Assembly (NCBI GenBank): GCA_029449245.1
Contig: JANATF010000009.1
Span: 930,001-994,000 of the forward strand
Source of the DNA: Mortierella alpina
Taxonomy: Eukaryota; Mortierellomycota; Mortierellomycetes; Mortierellales; Mortierellaceae
DNA: 64,000 nt
Direction: 5' to 3'
Within the stretch, counting starts at the first letter, position 1. Every line of letters begins with the position of its first letter. The notes under the pieces are model-generated. The model ran no database searches. It saw nothing but the letters and a program-made list of their open reading frames with translations, and was not told the origin of the DNA. Both the position numbers and the translations under genes were made by a program. Positions 48,861 through 60,506 of this stretch are shown here, in pieces.

Positions 48861-49951
48861 AAGAACAAAGTCGAAGGAAAGGGAAGAGCAAGAGCCGGCG
48901 CATGGACTTGCCATAGAAGAGATATTATGAAGCGAGCAGGAGAGTATTAAAATTTCAAGAGTGTCTATGGCCTCGCTATTGAGAAAGATTCAAAGTGTTT
49001 GGCATGGGAGAGCTAATTATAGGAGTAGTAAAAGGTTCCTGACAACAGGAGACAGGACACGGGAACTTGTGGCAGCACGGAGAGTGAGACGCAGCAGATG
49101 GCAGAAGGACTCACTACGCGCAACATGTGTCCAGCAAGATCAGATTCCGAACTAAACTGGGTCCTTGGCTCCCCTTGAAGCTGTGCACTACGCGACTTTT
49201 ATCTCATAAAGTGCCTCGATGATCTTTTTCTCGGGCGAGGAGCCATCGAACAATCAAAAAGCCCAGGTAAAAGGGGGTGTGGGGGGCGAGCAACATTTTT
49301 TTTCTATTATTCGGGGAAGGAGCCATAGCATCAAACATGTCTGAGGCTCAATGGGCTCATTAGTCCCTCTCCTTCAGTCCCTTCTTCAAGGGGTGGGCTG
49401 CGGCTCATAGGCTACAGACTTGGTAGAACTCTGCCTTGTCTCCTATGCTGCTCTTATCCTTTCTCACGAGGTCCGTCGTGGAGTGGAGTGTGCACCGTTC
49501 ACCTTTTGTACTTTTGCCATGGATCTAAAGGATCATCAATCCATATTCCAGCCTGCTCTTGAACACAATATTATCCAACAGTTTGAAGACTAGAGTAGGG
49601 AGACTCCAACAGCTACTTTGCACAAGCTTGATGAGGCCCTTTCTCCGATTCTGTTTAGTGCCATCAGGTCTGCTCGCTGCTCGCCTTTGCACACAAACCC
49701 CGATCACCTCATCGCATTTTTTTTTCCATAAATTAATCGCATTGTAGCGGTCCCCACTTTTGCAATGTCTACTTCAACACGCCTCCCCAAGCATAGTGTT
49801 CTCAATCTTTGTCTATCGCACACTCTCAGCTCATACTTCATACTTCAAAGCGAAGAAGCTCCCGGCTGCAACGACCTAAAACAAAACAACAAGACAGCGG
49901 TCGTGGATAGCCCTTGAGTCATTTGAAGCAGAACAAGAGCGAGGACCTTTC
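48861..49951. other. Intergenic between LAS17 and chitin deacetylase
   Basis: This is about 1.1 kb, with LAS17 3' sequence and the deacetylase promoter. ORFs are short and have no recognisable features. No RNA gene was seen. Confidence 0.5.
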
Positions 49952-51319
49952 ATGACGTGTCGCGCCTTTTTTCGAGTCTCGCCGCTCATTCTCTCTGGCG
50001 TAGCTCTTTGCATCCTCGGAAGCCTTCCATCATCCTATGCAACCCTCAACGCCGCCGAATTTCCCAAGGAATCAGAAGTGCCTGATGTGGCGCACCCTCA
50101 GGTCCAGGAATGGCTCAGTCAAATCGACCTCAGTGGAGCACCGTCGATCGAGGCCAACTCTGGCGACCCTCCAGATTGTCCCAGCGAGGTGCCTGAAGGG
50201 GTGTGTTATTGGACGTGCGAGGACTGCTCTGCTGATGATGTAATCGAATGCCCCGACAAGGATGCCTGGGGGATCACCTTTGATGATGGTCCGACAGAGG
50301 CGACACCAGAATTGCTGCAGTATTTGGACGAGAAACAGGTCAAAGCGACCTTTTTCTTGATTGGGGCCAATGTAGTCAAGGCGCCAGAAATGGTCAAGAG
50401 AGAGGCAGATGCGGGTCATCACCTTGCATCGCACACGTACGTTCAGAAAACTCTTTTCTTCATTTTTTTAAGTTTCTTTCTTTGTTTTCTCTCTGAGGTA
50501 CTCATCCTATGAACGCGTTTAATTCTTTTCTCTTCTGCGCAGGTGGTCACATCACGCATTGACCACATTGTCAAACGAGCAGATTGTGGCCGAGATGAAG
50601 TGGACGGAGAAAGCCATTGAGGACGCCACAGGTTACAGAGTCCGCTATATGCGGCCACCCTATGGTGATGTCGATAACCGTGTGCGCTATGTTCTTAAGC
50701 GACTGGGATACGTGGTTGTTGACTGGGGTGGAGATACGTTCGACTCAAATGACTGGAAGAGTAAGTGAACTTTGTGATCTTCGGTTGTTTTCAATGCCTT
50801 GAATTTTTTTTTTTGGGTTGTCGACTTTTTTTGCCAGGCTAACAAACAAGAACACCAAAATATATCCTAGTTCCCGAAATGTCTTCTTCAGCAGTCGTTT
50901 CCAAGTTCCAGAAATCTCTCCAGGCATACACAGCCCCCGGTGCGAACAACACGAAGGGCTTTATCTCCCTCGAGCACGATCTTACCCAAGAAACAGTCGC
51001 GGTTGCCAAGGCCGTGATCCCCTTTGGGATGGAGCGTAACCTGAAGCTGATGACGGTGGCACAGTGCCTAAAGGATCTCACTCCGTATGCCAACTCGCCT
51101 GTTCCTCCCACCAGTACTGTTTCTGCACAGCCGCCCCCAGCCAACAACAATGGCGGAAACCATCAGGAGGAAACAAGGGGCCGTGTGGATGCGAGCGGGT
51201 TAGATCTGAATCAGCTGAATGGCGCGGCGGCACTTGTCTCGCCCACGATGGGTCAGAGAAGAGCATGGTGGTCGAGCTTAGCGATGGGCTTGTTTATGGT
51301 TGCCTTAGCCTCATTCTGA
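49952..51319 (+). CDS. Chitin deacetylase (polysaccharide deacetylase)
   Basis: Exons are 49952-50436, 50543-50760 and 50871-51319, giving 383 residues. An N-terminal signal peptide is evident (hydrophobic LILSGVALCILGSLPSSYA). The five NodB motifs are present in order: TFDDGP (about 110; catalytic base and metal Asp), HLASHTWSHHALT (metal His residues), RYMRPPYGD, VDWGGDTFDSNDW and ISLEHDL. It therefore should deacetylate chitin to chitosan at the cell surface. The C-terminus ends in a hydrophobic tail (WWSSLAMGLFMVALASF) after a Ser/Gly/Asn-rich stretch, which suggests a GPI anchor. Chitosan is abundant in Mucoromycota walls, and these enzymes are often numerous there. Confidence 0.95.
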
Positions 51320-51626
51320 GGTTGAGAACACGAGCGATTCGTATATGGGGAACGCGGCCGCTTCAACGGAGCACGTAAGAGGGGATCGGGAGCAGGAGCA
51401 GAAGCAGGAGCAGGGCATCGGCATCTTTTCATATATTATAATTCTAGAATCTGGCATCTATTTCTTTTCCTCACTTAAAGCATAATTCAGCTGTATGGCC
51501 GCGTCAATACGCGAACTAGACTATTTCACAAGAAATGGCGTCTCAGTCGAATAATGGCAAGCGACACTGACGCTCATACGTCTCTCGTCTCTCGATCCTC
51601 GATCCTTTCTGTCATCACACGCAGCT
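51320..51626. other. Short intergenic region
   Basis: This holds the 3' flank of the deacetylase gene and the F-box gene promoter. It shows a repeated GGGAGCAGGAGCAG purine stretch near 51388-51415 and no gene. Confidence 0.5.
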
Positions 51627-54068
51627 ATGCCACGCAAGACAGCACCCGCGACGACGAGCGGCCGTCCTTTTGATCTGTCAGAGATCATCGGCTCCATGGC
51701 GCCGTACATGCACCCTCCATCATCGACATTTGGCAGAGCTGATCCTGATCTGGTCTACGCCAAGCCAGAGACACCTCCTGCTGAACAGCAGCAACAGCAG
51801 AAGCAGCAGCAGCAGCAGCAGCAGCAGCAACGCCAGCAGCAACACCAGCAACAACAACAGCAGCAACAGCCCCAGAACGAAGCCCCAAAGAAGAAGGCTC
51901 CCAAGAAGAAAGCACCGTTCACCAGCGATACCATCTTCAACCTTCCAGAGATGGTCGGCGTGATCTCACCCTTTATGAAATCACAACGCGCCGAGCCAGA
52001 AGAGTCATTCATCCCAGTCATCCTTCCCGATGATCGCATTGGCCATTCGAAATCTCCCCCTACGCCCCAACCTACCGTCAAGAAGCAGCCAGCCCGAAAG
52101 TTTGTCAAGCGTGCCTCCAAAGTAGGCTCGGTCTTTGAACTGGCCGAGCTGGTAGGACTCATTGCTCAATACCTCTCTCCGCTTCACCTGGCCCGCTGCT
52201 TGGTCGTCTCGCAAGAGTTCTACCATCTTTTCCTTCCGTATTTCTGGCGACATGTCCGTGTCGAGTGCAGCTTTACATTCTATACTCCGACCAGCGACCG
52301 AGCTGCCGCCGTGGTCATGGGCATACCCTTTCCACCCCAACAGTTGGCCAAGTACTCCCATTACTTGAGGACGTTAGAGATCGATGGGCCTGGCGACCCT
52401 TTTCTGGCTGCACTCATGAAAAGGCGGGTCTCGACCCAGTTGGCAGGACCGATTCGTGGTGTCAAGCCGCCTGTGTGGACGACCAAGTGTACCAACCTAC
52501 GGAAACTCATTTTTCTGGACCCTTGCGAAAGCATGTCCATTGCCTGGTTAGCAAAGCTACTCCGTACCAACATGAACCTCACGCATCTTCAGTTCCCGGG
52601 CAAACTCCTGGATCTGTCCGTGATCGCTGTAACACCCCTCTTGGAAGCCATTCGACAGCTTCCGAACCTGCAGCACATCACGCTGGGCTACAGCCTACTG
52701 GTCCATGAGGAAGCCAGCTTCATGTTTTTAAAGACATGCATCGAGAGCCCGTCGTTGGTCGAGATTATTTGTGAGTACACGACGATCGGTTGGCGGGATC
52801 ATTATTGCTATTGCGAGAACTGTATGGTTCTCGTGAGGAAACTCGGCAAGTCGATCCAGAGTATTATTCAAGCGGGCAAGACTGCAGCTTCCGATGCGGA
52901 TCGACCCAAAATCAAATCGCTCAAGCTACCCCATATCCCCGTTGGCTACCCAAAGGATGTGTTGCTGCCACTTTTGTCATGCGGCATCTTTGACCTGGAG
53001 TATCTGGATGTTCCCAGGATCAGCGGAGGTTATTTTGACGAGTTGGAAGAGTGCATTCGAACACAATTCCCGCGACTGCAACGGATTGGCGTTTCGCAAC
53101 TGTCGGCCGATGTTTTCGAGGAGCAATTCGAGTCGTGTTCAGCCATGCGTGCGGATTGGGACGATGATGCGGAGCATACAGAGGCGGCCCTGGCGGTCGT
53201 GCGCGGTTGCAGGAAGCAAGGCGTTCGATCCTTCCAGGGGCGAGTCATGGAGTGCTTTCACACTGCGTGGGTCGTGGATCAGATTATCGGCGAGCTGGTG
53301 GAGGAGCATTCGTCCACGTTGGAGGATGTGGAGGTGTGGGACGTCGTTTCAACTCGTGATCAGCGTAATCTGTTCAAGTCGTGCAAGAACCTGAAACGAT
53401 TCTGGATGCGACCTCCCACTTACCGTTACGGTGCCATGGAGGAAGTATTTGAAATCGAGGATCTGCTTGATGCCGACTGGGCGTGTACAGGAATGAAGGA
53501 GCTCTCTCTCGTCCTGTCACGGCCTTATGTAGCCGGGAACGAGGGGGACGAACCTGAGGAGTTCGATGATGACCCGAGTCAGTGGTCGGATTGCTCGAGC
53601 CTTGAGGAGGGTGACGACGACGACGAGCACATGGAGGGAGCCAAGTCTAAAAAAGAGGATCAGGCGGATAACGACCCCTATGGGGATGAGGAGCTGGATA
53701 TTAGGAAGTTATATGTCAAGGTCGGCAGCCTCACTGAACTCGAAGTCCTGGCCGTGGAGAGTGACCGACCCAGGGACATGTCCTTGGACAGGGGCTATCT
53801 GGCGGAGCTTGGAGGTCTGAAGAAGCTGAGGCGGTTGGAGCTTCGGGATGTCATGGCTTGGTGTTGCCTGATTCGCCGGCCCGAGGTTGAATTCATTCAC
53901 GAGAACTGGCCCGCGTTGGAGGTGGTGGCCATGGAGACCGAGTCCAAGAATATGTACCGCGCGCTAGTGCAGGCCCCACACTGGAAGTGGCTGCAGCAGA
54001 AAAGGCCTCTATTACGCTTTGAGCACACCGCCTACAGACTGCCTCAGCCTGAAGGTTGTGATTTTTGA
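51627..54068 (+). CDS. F-box/LRR-like protein, Gln-rich N-terminus
   Basis: This is a single exon of 813 residues. Residues 1-40 and 100-125 look like two related short helices (FDLSEIIGSMAPYM and IFNLPEMVGVISPFM). A Gln-rich run is coded at about 51787-51873. An F-box-like segment follows near 168-210 (VFELAELVGLIAQYLSPLHL, then FYHLFLPYFWRHVRV). The rest has leucine-rich-repeat-like spacing (LRKLIFLDPCE, LTHLQFPGKLL, LKSLKLPHIPV) and an acidic insert near 640-690. Proteins of this build are very numerous in Mortierella-type fungi and probably act as substrate adaptors of SCF ubiquitin ligases. The three repeats of the FELAE motif suggest internal duplication. Confidence 0.8.
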   Translation: MPRKTAPATTSGRPFDLSEIIGSMAPYMHPPSSTFGRADPDLVYAKPETPPAEQQQQQKQQQQQQQQQRQQQHQQQQQQQQPQNEAPKKKAPKKKAPFTSDTIFNLPEMVGVISPFMKSQRAEPEESFIPVILPDDRIGHSKSPPTPQPTVKKQPARKFVKRASKVGSVFELAELVGLIAQYLSPLHLARCLVVSQEFYHLFLPYFWRHVRVECSFTFYTPTSDRAAAVVMGIPFPPQQLAKYSHYLRTLEIDGPGDPFLAALMKRRVSTQLAGPIRGVKPPVWTTKCTNLRKLIFLDPCESMSIAWLAKLLRTNMNLTHLQFPGKLLDLSVIAVTPLLEAIRQLPNLQHITLGYSLLVHEEASFMFLKTCIESPSLVEIICEYTTIGWRDHYCYCENCMVLVRKLGKSIQSIIQAGKTAASDADRPKIKSLKLPHIPVGYPKDVLLPLLSCGIFDLEYLDVPRISGGYFDELEECIRTQFPRLQRIGVSQLSADVFEEQFESCSAMRADWDDDAEHTEAALAVVRGCRKQGVRSFQGRVMECFHTAWVVDQIIGELVEEHSSTLEDVEVWDVVSTRDQRNLFKSCKNLKRFWMRPPTYRYGAMEEVFEIEDLLDADWACTGMKELSLVLSRPYVAGNEGDEPEEFDDDPSQWSDCSSLEEGDDDDEHMEGAKSKKEDQADNDPYGDEELDIRKLYVKVGSLTELEVLAVESDRPRDMSLDRGYLAELGGLKKLRRLELRDVMAWCCLIRRPEVEFIHENWPALEVVAMETESKNMYRALVQAPHWKWLQQKRPLLRFEHTAYRLPQPEGCDF

Positions 54069-54095
54069 TAGTATATTTGATTTTCATTCGACGAT

Positions 54096-55787
54096 TTATT
54101 TGCTGCTTGCGATCTCTTCAAACTCTTGCAGCACCTCGGCGTAACGCTCCTCGAGGGCTGGATCTGGAAATGTTGCAATGGCCTCTTTGATCAGTGCTAC
54201 AGCCTTCTCTGATTGCTCCGCAGCAGCCTTGTCGCCCACTGCGATGTTGACCAGATTCAAGTGGCACTCGGCACCCTGTTGATTTATTTTCGTGGTGAAA
54301 CAAAAAAAAGCGAGAGAGAGTGAGCATCCATGAACTACCAAGGAATGTAGCTGACCAATTTTGCAACACTTACCAAGGTCAGAAGATCACTCGTAAGTGT
54401 GCTTGACTTGCGTGCGAGCTCGACGGCTTTTTTGATGGCCTCCAGCGCTATAGATCGGTCATATTAAAGGTGGAGTGGACTTGATATGAGTGTTGCGAGC
54501 CCAACATATGGATTAAGAATATAAAAAAAATCTGGATTTCTCAAGGTGTCATTACCTTCCAAAGACATTTGTCCACGTTCGGTAGAGTACACAGGAAGAG
54601 CGTACTCGTTCTCAGGCTCATCCTTATCCTCGTCCTCTTCCTCGTCCTCTTCCTCGTCCTCCTCATCATCTGCAGAATCAGCCCACCATCCTACAATTGA
54701 ATGCAGGCACGTTGCAATGCCCTGCCACGCCTCTACGTTCTCTGGAGAATCTGCAATGACTTGGCGATAAGTTTCCAAAGCCCAAGAGTTCCATTGCTTC
54801 CTGCGATCGTATTCCTCAAAGCGATCGGCATGGAGCGCTACGTTGGCGGCCGCAGAGACCATCTCATGTTCCTTGGCGGCTACTTTTTCGATCGATTTGG
54901 CGTCCAGTCGAACAACGTGCTTCTCTTCGCCCTCCGGAATCCGCTTGAATCCAGCTTGAAGTAGACTCGTCGCCTGGACCAACGTCGAATGGATCTGGTT
55001 GCCGAGTTTCTGGAACTCTTTCTTTGACGAGGCTGCTTCCTGCTCCTCGTACAACGAGTCGGCCTGGATTTCAATGAATCAAAGGGGGGAAAAAAAGCCG
55101 TCAGGATGTGCGTGCGTGTGTGTGTGTGTGTATTATACATACTTTCACCATGGATAAAGAAAGAAAAAAAATATATCCTTCGCACTTTTTTACCTTCTGC
55201 AATTGAAGTTTTCCAGCGACCAGATAATACTTCCACAACCATGAGTGGTCCCTCTCCGCCTCCAACAGATCAGCAGCATGGCTCACATACTCAAGCGCCA
55301 TCTCCACAAAGCCCGATACTTCAGTCTCCTCTGCACCAATGAGCGAAAAATCATGCAATGCGGACGCATAGATATAATGGAACTCGCTGGAAGGGTACAC
55401 GTCCTCGCCACAGTTCCGAGCCATCCGGTCACATTCGTGGATAGTGCCTCGAAGATATTCTTGGGTGCCCGATTCTGCAAACTGTTTTTGAGCGGCCTCG
55501 TACGTCTGACGGAGCTCGGCGAGTTCGTCACCGGATTCTCCTTCTTTCAAGGCGAGGCTGGCCGTCTCGGAGAGTTGTTCTTGGCCAGAGTGCGATTCAT
55601 TGGCGTCGTCTGTTGTCGCGCTGGAGGACTTTTTGGAGGTGTTCTTGTCACCGAGAGGATTGAATCTGGCACCCGTGCTGCTGGTGGCAGTAGTGTTCTG
55701 AGGGTCGGCTTGGGTGGAGGGCTCTGCAGTGGCTGCAGCGGCGGCGCGGCCCAGACCGCCAGGTTTGGTACGTTTTGACTTTGCCAT
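54096..55787 (-). CDS. ETT1: Ett1/Nro1-like TPR-type protein
   Basis: Exons (minus) are 55787-55194, 55063-54556, 54447-54374 and 54275-54096, giving 451 residues. The start MAKSKRTKPGGLGRAA resembles the basic, Gly-Leu-Gly N-terminus of Nro1/Ett1 proteins. Most of the protein is helical with TPR-like spacing (SWALETYRQVIADSPENVEAWQGIA). An acidic run (DEEDEEEDEEEDEDKDE) lies near 335-352, and the C-terminal helix includes AEVLQEFEEIA. In yeasts this family is nuclear and acts in translation termination (Ett1) or in oxygen-dependent control of Ofd1 (Nro1). The assignment rests on overall pattern only. Its stop is 27 bp from the stop of the convergent F-box gene. Confidence 0.7.
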
Positions 55788-56040
55788 GGCGACAGTGAAA
55801 GAATGGAGGCGGAAAGGGATCTGATTCAAAACGAATTCAAGGGATCAAAGGAGAAAAAAAAAAAAAAACAAGGTTCATGCGTGGCTCAAGTTCATTCACG
55901 CAAAAAAAAAAACTATCGCGAACATCGAGCGGAAATTCATATCTTTGCTATTCACTTCCATTACTGTTTACTTTCTTCTCATTACGCCTTTTCTTTTTCA
56001 TGATCATAAAAGGAAGAGAGGGGGAGGGGCTGAGTGCTCA

Positions 56041-58411
56041 TCAAGGTGCGCCATCAGCACGGTCCGCAAACGGACTTAAGCCAGTAGCGTCGTCTACAAA
56101 TAGTTCTGCAGTGTGCAGCGACGTGGTGGATCCTGTATCCACTCGTTCAAAAATGAGAGGCTCCGTCGTCTGCAATTCAGGCAATGCCTCATACCTCCTC
56201 TGACGCGGAGGAGAAGGTGTCTGGTGGATCGGGGATGCCTCACGACGGTACTGGCCATTCATAGCGATAGGTACCAGTTCAGTGAAACGGGATCTGATCT
56301 CTGGCACGTCCGTGCGCACACCTCCCTTTGTAGCTTCAGTGGCAGCGGCAGCGGCAGCAGCAGCAGCAGAAGGGGGGCTTTTGGCATCGGTATATTCGTC
56401 CTTGTCCTGAGTAAGATAAGGGGGCGATGGATCGTCCGACTCTGAGACATGACGGTGGTGAGAAGTCGGGGGCTCTGTGGAGCTAGGTCTGGGTTTGGTG
56501 GCTAAGGAGGCCGATGATCGCCACCCGTTTGTCAACGACGTGGCTGATCGCAATCCGCTGGCGGATCGAGACAAAATGGTGCCCAGTCCTCCATTACCTC
56601 TCTGATTGAACGTTGTGGAGTGCGCACGTCTCGAGAGTTCGCTCCACCACGATACCATCTCGTCTTTTGAGTTGGCCCGAACGCTATTTTCAAGGAGGGT
56701 CGCAAAAAAAGTCGCGTAAGAAAAAAAAAAATATAGAAATATAGATCCACGTAAACCCTTTGACGGTCTCTTCTTTTCTCTCTCTCTCTCTTTCCAAAAA
56801 GCAGTAGGGACATTACGTGAGTGTATGGCCATCACGATGCAAAAGGCCTCCTAGGCCTCTGCCCTCCAACGAAAAGACATGCTGTCGGAATCCAGGATCC
56901 GAATAAGGCCCCAGCATGGTGGTTGGAAGGTAGATGGATCGTTCCGGCACCGTGTCGTCCTCATTCGAAGAGGCAAAGACGTGCAACCAGCCAGCCACTG
57001 TCAGTACAAAGTAGCTATCTTTCCAATTCTTGAGTACAGATGATAATCGACTCATGTGTGCCGTCTTGACAGGGACCAGGAACGCGCTTTCCTTGCCAGG
57101 ATAATCAATCTCTGCAGGGTCAGTATCCACCAAATCGGAGGGAAAGAGCTGATGGCCATTGAGCTGCAGAAAACTGTTCCATTCTGCATCGTCCTGCAAC
57201 ACATTCAGTGCCATCTCTGTCGGCGCCCAAGATTGACTAAAGCCCGCGTTCGCATGCCCAGCCTGGTGCTGTGCAAACGTCGACAAGATCTGTTTGAGCT
57301 CCTTGATGATGTGGGACTCGAATGTGGCGACCTGCTCTTGGCACTGTTTTAAAGCGCGAGCAAACATATTCTCCTCGTGCACTTGCTTCGCCAACTGGCG
57401 CTTCAGAGCTGTGACCCAAGAAATCGGAAAGGAAGGGAGGATAAAACAAAACAAAAAGGTCAGAGTGCAGAAGATCAATTAACTTGCAAGTAGTAGACAA
57501 AATCATGACTTTTGCGGGCATTTTAGAAAGACAAAAGAGCAACTCTCACCGATGTTTATCACGTAAGGATCGGCATGGTTCTTGTCCGTGTCTGGCGGAT
57601 GGAATCTAGCCAGCTCTGCAAAGCTGATGGCCTTGGTCAAAGCCTCTATTTTCTCTAGGGTCGCCTCGCGCTCTCGAAAGACCTTTGTGCAATACAAGAT
57701 CGCATCCGACTTCAAAGCCTTGATACGGTCTTTGATACCGCGTTTCAACCGCCTCAAGTTCTTGACCACCATCGCTTCCACAAACGCAGCAGCATTTGCA
57801 TGCTGCTCACCCCGGGTCTTGGCCGAGTCTCGAAGACTGACACACACGTCCAAAAGTCCTCCAGTGCTCAGGAACTGGTGCTGTCCGTCCTTGAAAGGAA
57901 CCACAATCAGGCTAGAGGCCTTGTGCATGGCTCTCGCAGTGCCGGCCTCCACCTGAGCAATCTCGGAAAAGTAATGCTGGAGGTTCTTGACGATGGCTTT
58001 GTAGGCAAGCAATCGGCTCAACAGGATGTCTGCAGGGTTGAGACCGCCTTCGTAACTGATGCTGTTGACGTTGTCCTCAGGACTGGAGAGGCCGATTTGA
58101 CTTGATACGCTTGCGTTCGAGGTTGCAGTTGAGTAGCGTAGATGCTTAGAGGTTTCGCGAGGTGGTCTTAGGGCGATTGAGCGCTCCAATGTGGGACGCG
58201 TGGGCGAGTTGGGGCTCGATTTGGTTGCTGAGCCTGGTGACGAATTTGAGGACATAGTCGAGGAGGCGCTAGGTGCGAGGTGAGTGGTATTGATTGTGGG
58301 ATGTGCATCGACCAGGGCATTTTTGGATGGTGGTTGAGGTTGGTATGCGGTGCCTTTGCGACTGAACGTGCGCGAGAGGGCCTTGCCGATGGATCGTCTT
58401 TTGTACTCCAT
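56041..58411 (-). CDS. SLM1: Slm1/Slm2-like BAR and PH domain protein
   Basis: Exons (minus) are 58411-57550, 57408-56817 and 56683-56041, in phases 1 and 2, giving 698 residues. A Ser/Thr-rich N-terminus precedes a helical BAR-like region (about 120-370: DILLSRLLAYKAIVKNLQHYF, then AKQVHEENMFARALKQCQEQ). A PH domain follows at about 410-505 (LKNWKDSYFVLTVAGWLHVF and ANSKDEMVSWWSEL), interrupted by the second intron. The tail is Ser/Pro-rich with an Ala run. In yeast, Slm1/Slm2 bind PtdIns(4,5)P2 at eisosomes and deliver TORC2 signalling to Ypk1. That role is inferred by family. Confidence 0.85.
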
Positions 58412-59114
58412 GTTTGAAGAAAGTTGATGCGGTTAGAAAATGAGTAGAGGCGTTTGTATGTAAATGTGTAACTGAGCGTGAGATACAAGAAATAAGCGAG
58501 TAGTGGTGTGAGTGAAGAGAGGAAAGAGAGCAGAAGAAAGTGGGATGAGATGGAAAGACAGAGGTGAGAAGAGAGCGAGAGGATGAGGAGGGCCGCGTGG
58601 TTGTTCGCTTTTCATTGCGCTGGCCACCCACTCCATAAAGAACGCACGGCAGTAGCTGCCCATGATCCGAGTTTTCCTGTGGACGATCAGTCGGCCCTCC
58701 AGAAAAGCACTAGCGAGCATCATTCTCGTCATCGCATCATCTCGAGACGTCGATACAGACGTTAGCAATAATGGTGATGCGGATGCTTCCGATCTCTCTT
58801 TCTTTTTGTTCTGCGTCTTGACTTCTACTGCCACTACACTACACTTTGTCCTTTTGCCACCCAGGCGGCTCCTTGCTCTAGCGTGCAGCAGTCACCCATT
58901 TTTTTCCAAACGCAAAATACGCTCAAGTCGAGAGACGCGTCTCGATTTGCTTTTTCCTCATCAGCAAGCGCATCCCGGTCAGCCCAAGTGTTCCTTGATC
59001 ATCCTCATCCTAATCAGCCTAGTCAGCACACTCATCCTAATCAAACAAAGGAAAACACCGCGCTTCAGTAGTTCATTCGGCTTTCATTAATACCACAACC
59101 ACCCACCCACCACA
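58412..59114. promoter_or_regulatory. Divergent promoter region SLM1/MIS12
   Basis: This 703-bp region separates two start codons facing away from each other. It is CT/GA-rich. CCTAATCA repeats near 59007-59045 and an ACCACCCACC stretch just before the MIS12 ATG are visible. Confidence 0.5.
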
Positions 59115-60506
59115 ATGTCTCGACCCGCCAACCGCCAACCCACTGCATCCAAACCAGGCCCAACCGGCAAGGCAGCATCCGCACGGTTGCACCAAGGTAC
59201 AAACGGCAGCTCGAATGCTGCGCCGAGTACATCCACAGCCATGGTCGCAACAGCCACCACGGCCGTGTCAGCAATAGACCGTCAGCAAGAGTCCTGGATC
59301 AAAGCCCGCCAAATATATCAGCAACAGCTCCTCACAGAGCACTTTGGGTTCTCACCGCTGTCGTTTGTCGACGACGTGATCAACTCGGTCAACAATATGA
59401 TTTACCAGGCATCCATGGCGTTGCAAGAATTTATCGAAAGTGAAATGCAAAAGGTCGTCGCAGGAGAATACGGCCATGTTGAGCTGCCCCAGGATATGGA
59501 CCCTATGACCGAGAGTGCCAAGGGTATGCACAAGTTTGAGACGCTGCTGGAGGCGGCTGTGGACAAAAACTTTGATCGATTCGAGCTGTATGCACTCAAG
59601 AATCTGTTTGGCGTTCCTGAGGACGTCGATATCATTCTGCCGCACTACGAGTCCTTGGACTTTGGCATCTCGGTGGAGCGAGAAGAGAAGTTGGACAATG
59701 ACCTGGAACTAGTTCGGAGGCAACTTATTGCGGTAAGAGCATAGACTACTACTGGAGAAAATGCTCATGAGAAAAACGATGTCGACTGTGGTGTGTGAAT
59801 TTCACGGACGATCTTGGGAAAACGAAATTGACTGATCTGTTCACGATCTTACGCCTGATAACTGATAGACGAAGGCACTCAACTACAGACTGCGAAAGGA
59901 GCTTGAGATTGAAGAAAATCGACGCAGACAGCTCGAAAAGTGCCGGCTGCAGATCCAGTTTCTGAAGGATGCTGTCAAAGAAGGTAATAGAGACATCCAC
60001 CCGGTTGGAACTGGATCGACCTGCTACTGCACACAAGTTCCCTAAACTCACTATGATCCTTTTTTCTTGACCCCCAAAAATCTACAGTTGAACCCGTTCC
60101 GCAAACAATGATTTTCGTCCGCGACAACATCGAGACCTTGCACCGCCGATTTCAAACACTCCACGAAACATTGTTGCGAACGACTCGACCCAATAATGCC
60201 TCATTATCAATTCACAACGCCAACTCTACTCAACCACCATTGCGGCAGCAGCAACCCGCACCCGCAGAATCTGTTTCAGTTGCGCTGCGCGAGACTTTAG
60301 TGGGCATGCCACCGGATCTGCGAGCTGCCTATATTCGTTCCGTTGTGCGGCGAGAGATCGAGGATCAACTCGCTTCAGTGGCAGCTTCTCCATCTTCGTC
60401 CGCACCGGCGGTCACAGTCACCTTGACGGCTACAGCCACAGCCAAAGCAGAAACGTCTACATCAGCAGCAGCAGCAGCTGCTGCCTCCGCCGCAACCACA
60501 ACATAG
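59115..60506 (+). CDS. MIS12: Mis12/Mtw1 kinetochore protein
   Basis: Exons are 59115-59732, 59869-59983 and 60088-60506, giving 383 residues. After a low-complexity N-terminus comes the Mis12 head: LTEHFGFSPLSFVDDVINSV and MHKFETLLEAAVDKNFDRFELYALKNLFGVP. A coiled coil continues through exon 2 (LNYRLRKELEIEENRRRQLE). The C-terminus is Ala/Ser/Thr-rich. Mis12/Mtw1 is a core subunit of the MIND/Mis12 complex, which links centromeric chromatin to the Ndc80 complex during mitosis. The length is close to that of the fungal family, and the three-exon frame is consistent. Confidence 0.88.

Noticed and set aside
48961-49155. Small ORF after the WASP gene
   Set aside because: Short, with no motif, and lying in the expected 3' UTR.
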